The translations under genes were made by a program, and so were the position numbers. This document shows positions 1 through 4,409 of a stretch of 6,699 bases of DNA, one piece after another; position 1 is the first letter of the stretch; each line of letters opens with the position of its first letter. The notes below the pieces were generated by a model. That model was not told the origin of the DNA and did not search any database. It saw only the letters and a list, made by a program, of their open reading frames with translations. Source of the DNA: Lachnospiraceae bacterium UBA4380 (GTDB taxonomy: Bacteria; Bacillota; Clostridia; Lachnospirales; Lachnospiraceae); assembly GCA_002390025.1 (NCBI GenBank), contig DGRU01000148.1, forward strand, positions 1 to 6,699. The letters are read 5' to 3'.

Positions 1-180
1 GAATATGAAAAATTAGCTGCATCTCCAGGGGTGTCTCTTAATCAGCTGGTGATCAATCTTCTTGATGCGGAATTAGAAAAACATTTTTATTCAAATAATG
101 AGCCCCCGGCACGACCTTTGCGGTGGTGCCGAGGGTTCATTTCAACAATGAATTCTAAAAAAGAACAGCTGTTTATATAG
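1..180 (+). CDS. HicB-like ribbon-helix-helix antitoxin, C-terminal part (5' truncated by window)
   Basis: The reading frame is open from the first base to TAG at 178-180, giving 59 residues of a protein whose start lies outside the window. Residues 1-28 contain the pattern LAASPGVSLNQLVINLLDAEL, typical of the C-terminal ribbon-helix-helix of HicB-type antitoxins and other Arc/MetJ-fold regulators. Such proteins dimerise, bind operator DNA and, in HicAB pairs, neutralise the HicA mRNA-cleaving toxin; the partner gene would lie to the left and is not visible. The last ~25 residues are unlike the family and are encoded across a long inverted repeat (97-141). An out-of-frame TAATGA at 96-101 may mark an older stop. 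The fold assignment is fairly safe; HicB rather than another ribbon-helix-helix family is an inference. Confidence 0.6.
   Translation, partial: EYEKLAASPGVSLNQLVINLLDAELEKHFYSNNEPPARPLRWCRGFISTMNSKKEQLFI
97..141 (+). repeat. Long inverted repeat (16-nt arms) inside the end of the antitoxin ORF
   Basis: Arms at 97-112 and 126-141 are complementary at 14 of 16 positions plus one G-U wobble, with one C/A mismatch and a 13-nt loop. The stem resembles a transcription terminator, but the following bases (TCAACAATG) are only weakly T-rich. It lies within the open frame of the antitoxin, which is unusual for a terminator. Confidence 0.55.
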
Positions 181-199
181 CTGCTCTCCCGCATGTCCG

Positions 200-226
200 G
201 CGTACTTACAGTACGCTTAATTTTTT
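200..226 (+). terminator. Rho-independent terminator after the antitoxin gene
   Basis: The stem GCGTACT (200-206) / AGTACGC (210-216) has a 3-nt loop TAC and is followed by TTAATTTTTT (217-226). It lies 20 nt after the stop of the partial antitoxin gene and is the natural end of that transcript. Confidence 0.6.
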
Positions 227-278
227 ATAAGGGGCCAAAAATGGAGAAGGATAAAATATAACCGGGGAAGGACAGAAG

Positions 279-425
279 ATGAAAAACGGAAAAGCAGTGT
301 TACAATCAAAGATTTCTCTCTGAAATGCGGTGTTTCTGTCGCAACTGGTATTTTCCGGGAACTCAAAGATCCAGGTTAGGATATCTGTGACGATTCGCAG
401 GGACTGCCGTAGAAAGATTGCTTTT
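279..425 (+). pseudogene. Decayed 5' end of a LacI-family transcription regulator gene
   Basis: An ATG at 279 follows a good ribosome binding site (GGGGAAGGA, 264-272) but its frame stops after 14 codons. Reading from 299 in another frame gives VTIKDFSLKCGVSVAT followed by a variant of the usual SRxLKDPG, which matches the N-terminal helix-turn-helix of LacI/GalR repressors (typical form VTIKDVAxxCGVSVATVSR). A TAG at 377-379 sits where LacI proteins often have tyrosine, and a further frame change lets IRRDCRRKIA be read near 395-424, resembling the following helix. Removing one GT from GTGTT (297-301) would join the ATG to VTIKD. No sensor domain follows, so this is a remnant with at least two frame changes and one nonsense codon. 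It is recognised by pattern only. Confidence 0.5.
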
Positions 426-452
426 TACAAGGGAACTAAAATAGAGTAAGAT
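424..452 (+). promoter_or_regulatory. Candidate sigma-A promoter of the HAD phosphatase gene
   Basis: TTTACA at 424-429 (5 of 6 to TTGACA), a 17-bp spacer, and TAAGAT at 447-452 (4 of 6 to TATAAT). A transcript would start near 459, about 34 nt before the ATG at 493. Called by eye from consensus and spacing. Confidence 0.45.
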
Positions 453-492
453 AGAATAACATAAGACCAGAACAGAAAGGAAGGTGTAGTAA

Positions 493-1785
493 ATGGTCCA
501 TTGGAAAAAAGTGGCAGTACTTTGTATGGTGTTGAGTCTGCTGCTGACAACTCCTGTTTTGGGCAGTTCAGCAGGTAATTCCGACGCAGGAGCGGACGCC
601 GGCGGGGAGAAGAAGGCGGAAGTGATTCCTTACTGGACAGAGGATTCTCCTGCCATGGCATCCATCATTGACTATGTGAAAACACTCACCGATGAGAACT
701 CCGATGAGTTTGTGCCCGAGGAGGAGCGCGTCGCGGTGTTTGATATGGACGGCACCCTTTACGGGGAACTTTTCCCGACCTATTTTGACCAGTGCCTTCT
801 GATGTACCGCTTGCTGCACGATGATACATATCAGGCGTCTGAAGAGGACAGGGAATTTGCCCAGGCTCTGGAGACTGCCCTTCTGCACGGAGAGAAGGAA
901 CCGGATTCTCCCAGATCCACGGCACAGATGGCCGCTGAGTCCTTTAAGGGCTATACGGTGGACCAGTACAGAGATTACGTACGCAAGTTTATGTCGCAGC
1001 CGGCAGTCGGCTTTGAAAATATGACTTACGGCGAAGGCTTCTATGAGCCTATGGCAGCTCTGGTGCAGTACCTGGCGGAGCACGGATTCAGAGTATATAT
1101 CGTCAGCGGAACAGAGCGGTCTCTCGCAAGAGAACTGTCGGAAGACAAACTGGGCAAATGGATTCCCCCTTATCAGGTGATCGGCTCCACCTTTTCTCTG
1201 ACTGCGACCGGAAAGGGAGATACAGCAGACCGCGACTATACCTATACGTCTGAGGATCAGGTACTACTGGAAGGAAACATGACTTACAAGAACCTGAAAT
1301 GGGGCAAGATCGTCAATATAGTAGATGAGATCGGCATCGTTCCCCAGCTTGCCTTCGGCAACAGTTCAGGTGATTTTGCCATGGCGCAGTACACCGTGCA
1401 GAACGGCGGAAAGGCCTACATGCTCCTGTGTGATGATACAGAGCGCGATTACGGAAACGTTGAAAAAGCAGCCTCCTTCGAGCAGAAATGCAAAGAGCTC
1501 GGCTTCAAGACAGTCTCCATGAAGAACGAATTCAAGACAATTTACGGAGAAAACGTCAAAAAGACTTCCTATCTGCCCGCTGAGGAAACAAGCACAGAGG
1601 AGACAGGCAAAGAGGGAACCGCTGCACCCGCAGAAGAGGCCGCACCTGCTGCAACTGGTGCGTCTGCGGAGGAAGCCGCACCTGCATCCACAGCCGCGCC
1701 GGCAGAGGAAGCAGCTCCCGCCTCCACCGCTGCACCTGCGGAGGAAGAGGTTCCTGAGGAAGAAGAACTGAAACCTGCCGCATAA
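493..1785 (+). CDS. Secreted HAD-superfamily phosphatase with Ala/Pro/Glu repeat tail
   Basis: A 430-residue protein likely to be an exported phosphomonoesterase of the haloacid dehalogenase superfamily; the substrate is not evident. Residues 1-24 form a signal peptide (MVHWKK, then a hydrophobic stretch ending TTPVLG) with no lipobox cysteine, so cleavage by signal peptidase I is expected. The catalytic motifs are visible: motif I DMDGT at 84-88 (nucleophile D84, acid/base D86), motif II VSGTE with S205, a motif III lysine near K269 or K272, and motif IV GNSSGD with D294. The ~110 residues between motifs I and II would form a helical cap. After ~360 the chain becomes low complexity, with three 12-residue repeats (381-416) and an acidic end; no LPXTG anchor is seen. 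The start has a strong ribosome binding site (AAAGGAAGG, 476-484) 8 nt upstream. The family is secure; function beyond phosphatase is not. Confidence 0.85.
   Translation: MVHWKKVAVLCMVLSLLLTTPVLGSSAGNSDAGADAGGEKKAEVIPYWTEDSPAMASIIDYVKTLTDENSDEFVPEEERVAVFDMDGTLYGELFPTYFDQCLLMYRLLHDDTYQASEEDREFAQALETALLHGEKEPDSPRSTAQMAAESFKGYTVDQYRDYVRKFMSQPAVGFENMTYGEGFYEPMAALVQYLAEHGFRVYIVSGTERSLARELSEDKLGKWIPPYQVIGSTFSLTATGKGDTADRDYTYTSEDQVLLEGNMTYKNLKWGKIVNIVDEIGIVPQLAFGNSSGDFAMAQYTVQNGGKAYMLLCDDTERDYGNVEKAASFEQKCKELGFKTVSMKNEFKTIYGENVKKTSYLPAEETSTEETGKEGTAAPAEEAAPAATGASAEEAAPASTAAPAEEAAPASTAAPAEEEVPEEEELKPAA
1633..1740 (+). repeat. Three 36-bp in-frame repeats encoding EEAAPA(S/A)T(A/G)A(P/S)A
   Basis: Units at 1633-1668, 1669-1704 and 1705-1740 encode 12-residue blocks rich in Ala, Pro and Glu. 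Units 2 and 3 are identical in protein but differ at several third codon positions. The repeats form a flexible, acidic linker at the C terminus of the HAD phosphatase. Confidence 0.85.
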
Positions 1786-1883
1786 GGCAGTCAGCACGGA
1801 GGATGTTTTGCCGCGGGGAGTCTGCAGACATCCTGTGACCGCATTGAGAAAGCCGCTCTGGCGGGCGGCAGAATGGAAAGAGC

Positions 1884-1888
1884 GGAGG
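1884..1888 (+). promoter_or_regulatory. Ribosome binding site that sets the start of the histidine phosphatase at 1897
   Basis: GGAGG lies 8 nt before ATG 1897. The in-frame ATG at 1873 has no comparable site and would add eight residues ahead of the first beta strand of the fold, so 1897 is preferred. Confidence 0.75.
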
Positions 1889-1896
1889 ATATCTAC

Positions 1897-2430
1897 ATGG
1901 GTCATATATATTTCATCAGACACGGAGAGTCCCAATGGAACGTGGAGGACAAGATCTGCGGCGCCACGGATGTCCCTCTGACGGAAAAGGGTCATGAACA
2001 GGCGGTCCTGACGGGAAAGAAATTTCTGGAACTGGGTTATACAGCGGACGAAATCCTCTGCTCCCCGCTGAAACGGGCGGCAGATACCGCCAGGCATATT
2101 TCGGAGATCACGGGGATCCCCGTTCGTTTTGAGCCCCGCCTTGTGGAACAGAACTTCGGCATCTGGGAGGGCACGAGCCCGCGCAACAGCGAGGGATTTT
2201 TCAGGGCAAAGCAGTGCTTTATCAATTCTTTCGGGACCGGGGAATCCATGTTCCGTGTTGCCCAGCGTGTATATAACCTTCTGGATGAACTGAAGGAAGA
2301 TGACAGGACCTATGTCCTGGTCGCCCACAACGGAATAGTCCGGTTTGTCAAATCATGGTATCAGGATCTGACAAACGAAGAATTTGCGGCCTATAAGGTC
2401 GGAAACTGTGAGATCTACCGGTTTGAATGA
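1897..2430 (+). CDS. Histidine phosphatase family protein (phosphoglycerate mutase-like)
   Basis: A 177-residue cytoplasmic protein of the histidine phosphatase superfamily (the GpmB/CobC-like branch), which transfers phosphate through a phosphohistidine. The signature RHGE is at residues 8-11 with catalytic H9. R60 (SPLKRAADTA), E84 (VEQNFGIWEG) and H144 (VAHNG) supply the rest of the active site, so the enzyme looks intact. It is shorter than classical dPGM (~230-250 residues) and lacks its insertions, so it is more likely a broad or dedicated phosphatase than a glycolytic mutase. The gene starts 111 nt after the HAD phosphatase stop with no clear terminator between, so cotranscription is possible. 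The pairing of an exported and a cytoplasmic phosphatase does not reveal the substrate. Confidence 0.85.
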   Translation: MGHIYFIRHGESQWNVEDKICGATDVPLTEKGHEQAVLTGKKFLELGYTADEILCSPLKRAADTARHISEITGIPVRFEPRLVEQNFGIWEGTSPRNSEGFFRAKQCFINSFGTGESMFRVAQRVYNLLDELKEDDRTYVLVAHNGIVRFVKSWYQDLTNEEFAAYKVGNCEIYRFE

Positions 2431-2487
2431 GTCACGTAAAACATCTGTAACTGCTGCAATGACACGAGAATTACATCGGACATCAGG

Positions 2488-2517
2488 TTGACAGAAACCC
2501 TGCCTGTCGTTTACTAT
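2488..2517 (+). promoter_or_regulatory. Strong sigma-A promoter of the SAM-riboswitch leader
   Basis: A perfect TTGACA at 2488-2493, an 18-bp spacer and TACTAT at 2512-2517 (4 of 6 to TATAAT). The predicted start near 2523-2525 falls just before the first paired bases of the aptamer, which supports the call. Confidence 0.7.
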
Positions 2518-2523
2518 ATTACA

Positions 2524-2626
2524 TGCCTATAAGGAGTGCGCGAGAGACAAGCTCGATGACCGCACAGCAACCTGCTGATCACCGCAGTAAGGTGCTAATG
2601 CTTGAGCGATGGGTGTGAATAGCGGT
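2524..2626 (+). ncRNA. SAM-I (S-box) type riboswitch aptamer
   Basis: The conserved SAM-I core is visible. P2 is formed by GTGCG (2536-2540) with CGCAC (2561-2565) and inner GAG (2542-2544) with CTC (2552-2554), and carries the kink-turn element GATGA (2555-2559). CAGCAACC follows at 2565-2572. P3 is CTGC (2572-2575) with GCAG (2584-2587), then the near-invariant AAGGTGCTAAT at 2589-2599. These are the positions that build the S-adenosylmethionine pocket. P1 can be drawn only weakly (CTAT 2527-2530 with ATAG 2619-2622) and P4 is short or unclear, so the aptamer may be divergent or partly decayed. With the terminator at 2633-2663 it would turn the unit off when SAM is plentiful. The class call is by motif; a covariance model would settle it. 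Confidence 0.75.
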
Positions 2627-2632
2627 ATTTCC

Positions 2633-2663
2633 AGCACCTGTCGTAACGATGGGTGCTTTTTTT
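2633..2663 (+). terminator. Intrinsic terminator of the SAM leader, with competing antiterminator
   Basis: An 11-bp stem (2633-2643 with 2647-2657, two G-U wobbles, loop TAA) overlaps at its last base a run of seven Ts (2657-2663). The 5' arm AGCACCT (2633-2639) is also fully complementary to AGGTGCT (2590-2596) in the aptamer core, so folding of the aptamer and formation of the terminator would be coupled. This is the expected layout of a transcriptional off-switch. Confidence 0.8.
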
Positions 2664-2808
2664 CTTAATGCATTCCCATTGTTTTCTCATGGTTTGTATT
2701 CTTTTGCATGTTTTCTCATTGGCGCGCTTTTAGCGCATGCCTGCACTCCCGGCAGCAGCATCTATTCTTGATCGCACAGAATCCGCTGTTTCAATTGCGG
2801 GATATGTG

Positions 2809-2859
2809 CACAGACAGGAAACCCGCGTGCGGGTCCTGTGTGGATTTTTTACAGGAGGG
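2809..2859 (+). promoter_or_regulatory. Hairpin plus T-run beside the ribosome binding site; possible RNA switch
   Basis: A hairpin with a CCCG/CGGG tip (2822-2825/2830-2833), a 2-nt bulge, ACAGGA/TCCTGT (2814-2819/2834-2839) and an outer CAC/GTG (2809-2811/2840-2842) is followed by six Ts (2845-2850), so it can act as a terminator. The Shine-Dalgarno stretch ACAGGAGGG (2851-2859) begins with a second copy of ACAGGA, so TCCTGT can pair with either copy. One fold exposes the ribosome binding site and the other covers it. This is read directly from complementarity; any function is inferred. Confidence 0.4.
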
Positions 2860-2864
2860 CATCA

Positions 2865-3251
2865 ATGAAAAAAACAGAGGGTACGAAGAGAACAGTGACA
2901 GAACTGCTGGGTGTGAAAAGCAGAAGCCTGATCGGCAGGATCCGCTGCAGAAATCTGCCGCGCCATACCTTTATTTACTGCCGGAGCAGGAATATTGCCG
3001 CAAGATTTCTTGCTGACGCAGAGGCAGAGGGATTTACCTTCGGGGACGGTCAGAAGCCCACAGCAAAGGAATACAGCGATATTTATTCCCTGCACGATGA
3101 CCTTACTGTCTCCTATACCGGGTGGGCGGGGCACCTGGCGTTCAGAAGCGCCGCCGGGAACATCGTGAGGATCGACTACGGAAAATATATTGCTGGAGCA
3201 CCGGATTATCAGGTTATTCTTCATGGCACGGGACTCGCGGGCGAGGCTTGA
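2865..3251 (+). CDS. Small protein of unknown function, 128 residues
   Basis: I do not recognise this gene. The start at 2865 is set by a strong AGGAGGG (2853-2859) five nt upstream; an in-frame alternative at 2838 lies inside a hairpin and lacks a site. The first ~45 residues are basic and arginine-rich. Residues 46-110 look like a compact conserved core with ARFLADAEAEGFTFGDG (46-62), SLHDDLTVSYTGWAGHLAF (75-93) and VRIDYGKYIAG (101-111). There is no signal peptide or membrane segment, so it is probably cytoplasmic. It is the first gene after the SAM-type leader. The tail after ~112 may be altered: a different frame is open from 3190 into the repeat array downstream, which could point to an old frameshift, though the ORF is complete as it stands. 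It looks real from start context and composition. Confidence 0.6.
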   Translation: MKKTEGTKRTVTELLGVKSRSLIGRIRCRNLPRHTFIYCRSRNIAARFLADAEAEGFTFGDGQKPTAKEYSDIYSLHDDLTVSYTGWAGHLAFRSAAGNIVRIDYGKYIAGAPDYQVILHGTGLAGEA

Positions 3252-3265
3252 AAAAGAGCCGCTGT

Positions 3266-3350
3266 CTGCTCGTGGGATGCCTGCTCGAGAGATGCCTGCT
3301 CGTGAGGTGCCCGCTCGTGAGATGCCTGCTTGTGAGGAGCCTGCTCGTGA
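3266..3350 (+). repeat. 15-bp tandem repeat array, five full copies and one partial
   Basis: Units with consensus CTGCTCGTGAGATGC occupy 3266-3280, 3281-3295, 3296-3310, 3311-3325 and 3326-3340, each differing from the consensus at one to three positions; ten bases of a sixth copy follow at 3341-3350. The unit length is a multiple of three and the + frame starting at 3190 reads it as repeated PAREM-like pentapeptides, but no convincing start serves that frame. The inner CTCGTGAG is self-complementary in RNA with G-U pairs, so neighbouring units can pair. There are no spacers, so it is not a CRISPR array. It fills most of the gap between the unknown gene and the transporter. Confidence 0.9.
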
Positions 3351-3365
3351 CTTCATAGCAGTCAT
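3344..3365 (+). repeat. Copy 1 of a 22-nt dispersed element (upstream of the transporter gene)
   Basis: The segment is centred on GACTTCATAGCAGTCAT and begins inside the last partial 15-bp unit. A near-identical copy with three differences lies at 4251-4272, so the two bracket the transporter gene as direct repeats. Confidence 0.55.
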
Positions 3366-3410
3366 GAGTCAGCCGGCATAGAATGTATCCGGAAGTGGAG
3401 TTTGCAGACA

Positions 3411-4181
3411 ATGAACTTTGAATTATTCAGCGTGCAGACGCTCTTGTGCTGCCTGGCTTTTTTCTTCGCGGGGATCGTTGATTCTATTACGGGAGGCGGG
3501 GGGCTGATCACAATTCCGGCCATGCTTGCGGTCGGGATTCCTGTCCGTTTTATAATCGGCACAAATCAGTGCTCTGTGCTGATCGGCACAGGTGTGGCAG
3601 CAATCAAATATACGAAAAGCGGCAATATCCACCTTAAATCGGCACTGATCACGCTCCCCTTTGCGCTGGTCGGATCCTATTTGGGAGCAAGGCTGAATCT
3701 GATCGTTCCGGTCTATTACCTGAAGATCTTTATGCTGGTCACGGTTCCCGTCATCGCGGTTTTCCTCTTTGCGAACAAGAACCTTGGCGAGGACGATCAC
3801 ATCGATGAGAAGTCGGATGCAGCCATCTTTTTCCGGTCTGCAGCCATAGGCCTTCTGCTCGGCGGATACCAGGGCTTTTACGGCCCCGGAGCCGGATTGT
3901 TCTATATGCTTGCCTATGCGGCATTTCTGAAGCTGAATCTGGTCAAGGCAACGGGAAATACAAGATTCGTCATCGCAGCGGCCTCGATCATTTCCGTGTC
4001 CACCTATGCCGCATCAGGTGCAGTGCTGTGGGGGCTTGCAATAGCCGTGACAGTTTTCAATATTGCGGGATCTTACCTGGGAGCAGCTCTTGCGATCAAA
4101 AAAGGGGCCGGAATCATCCGCCCCGTCATGGTCTGCGTAGTGGTCCTGCTGCTCTTAAAACTCATTTTTGATTTCTTTTGA
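3411..4181 (+). CDS. TauE/SafE (TSUP) family membrane transporter
   Basis: A 256-residue integral membrane protein of the TSUP family (formerly DUF81), whose members move small anions, often sulfite or organosulfur compounds. The family's two internal halves are visible. The first has AGIVDSITGGGGLITIPAML (20-39) followed by GTNQCS; the second has GFYGPGAGLFYMLAY followed by KATGNTRFVIAA. About eight hydrophobic segments are present, with a short charged loop (NKNLGEDDHIDEKSD) between the halves. The start is set at ATG 3411 with GTGGAG at 3395-3400; a TTG three codons earlier is possible but sits too close to that site. The upstream SAM-type leader would suit a sulfur-compound transporter, but the distance (over 700 nt, one gene and a repeat array between) makes this an inference. 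Family assignment is firm; substrate is not known. Confidence 0.87.
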   Translation: MNFELFSVQTLLCCLAFFFAGIVDSITGGGGLITIPAMLAVGIPVRFIIGTNQCSVLIGTGVAAIKYTKSGNIHLKSALITLPFALVGSYLGARLNLIVPVYYLKIFMLVTVPVIAVFLFANKNLGEDDHIDEKSDAAIFFRSAAIGLLLGGYQGFYGPGAGLFYMLAYAAFLKLNLVKATGNTRFVIAAASIISVSTYAASGAVLWGLAIAVTVFNIAGSYLGAALAIKKGAGIIRPVMVCVVVLLLLKLIFDFF

Positions 4182-4250
4182 GCCCTGTTTTCGCCGGGAC
4201 TGCAGGTTGTGTAAGTCAGGAGAGATCTTTTTATTCTTTATCGCGCAATA

Positions 4251-4272
4251 CCCGCGACTTCATAACAGTCAT
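4251..4272 (+). repeat. Copy 2 of the 22-nt dispersed element (downstream of the transporter gene)
   Basis: The segment contains GACTTCATAACAGTCAT and matches 3344-3365 at 19 of 22 positions, in the same orientation. It lies about 70 nt after the transporter stop codon. Confidence 0.55.
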
Positions 4273-4285
4273 CGGATACGCGCGT

Positions 4286-4330
4286 AAAAAAGGAAACTCG
4301 CTTCATAGTGTAGGACCCTCAAGCAAGTCT
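4286..4330 (-). terminator. Possible minus-strand terminator upstream of guaA
   Basis: Read on the minus strand, ACTTGCTT (4328-4321) pairs with AAGCGAGT (4303-4296) through 8 bp with one wobble and a 17-nt loop. It is followed after TTCC by six Ts (4291-4286). No minus-strand gene is supported upstream, so if real it would stop antisense transcription coming out of guaA. Confidence 0.3.
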
Positions 4331-4409
4331 TGAAAAAATATGCGTTGATCTTCATCCCTGTAGGCAAGGCTGCGCGCCCTGACTATATGTTGCTCTTACG
4401 GAGGTATTT

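Larger units (their letters stand above)
4182..4409. other. Intergenic region upstream of guaA
   Basis: These 228 nt hold the second copy of the 22-nt element (4251-4272) and a hairpin that reads as a terminator on the minus strand (4286-4330). I found no guanine riboswitch core, no PurR-box-like sequence I would trust and no convincing promoter; TATATG at 4384-4389 is a possible -10 without a matching -35. No clear plus-strand terminator ends the transporter gene, so read-through into guaA is possible. Confidence 0.5.

Noticed and set aside
568..1083. 171-codon open frame on the minus strand
   Set aside because: Antisense to the HAD phosphatase domain, without a ribosome binding site or motif.
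1800..1834. Inverted repeat AGGATGT/ACATCCT between the two phosphatase genes
   Set aside because: The 7-bp stem has a 21-nt loop and no T-run, so I did not call it a terminator.
1366..2328. 320-codon open frame on the minus strand
   Set aside because: It spans two clear plus-strand phosphatase genes and contains cysteine/glycine/arginine-rich translation of the Ala/Pro/Glu repeats; no family motif.
2524..2663. T-box leader as an alternative to a SAM riboswitch
   Set aside because: There is no GGTGG T-box sequence or AGTA-like specifier region; the GATGA, CAGCAACC and AAGGTGCTAAT set fits SAM-I instead.
2708..3016. 102-codon plus-strand open frame overlapping the unknown gene
   Set aside because: It begins in the leader with no good ribosome binding site, crosses a terminator-like hairpin, and overlaps the better supported gene at 2865.
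3266..3350. Repeat array considered as CRISPR
   Set aside because: The 15-bp units are directly adjacent without spacers and no cas gene is present.
4182..4409. Guanine riboswitch expected upstream of guaA
   Set aside because: I could not find the conserved purine-riboswitch core (the TATA...GATATGG and loop pairing) in this interval.
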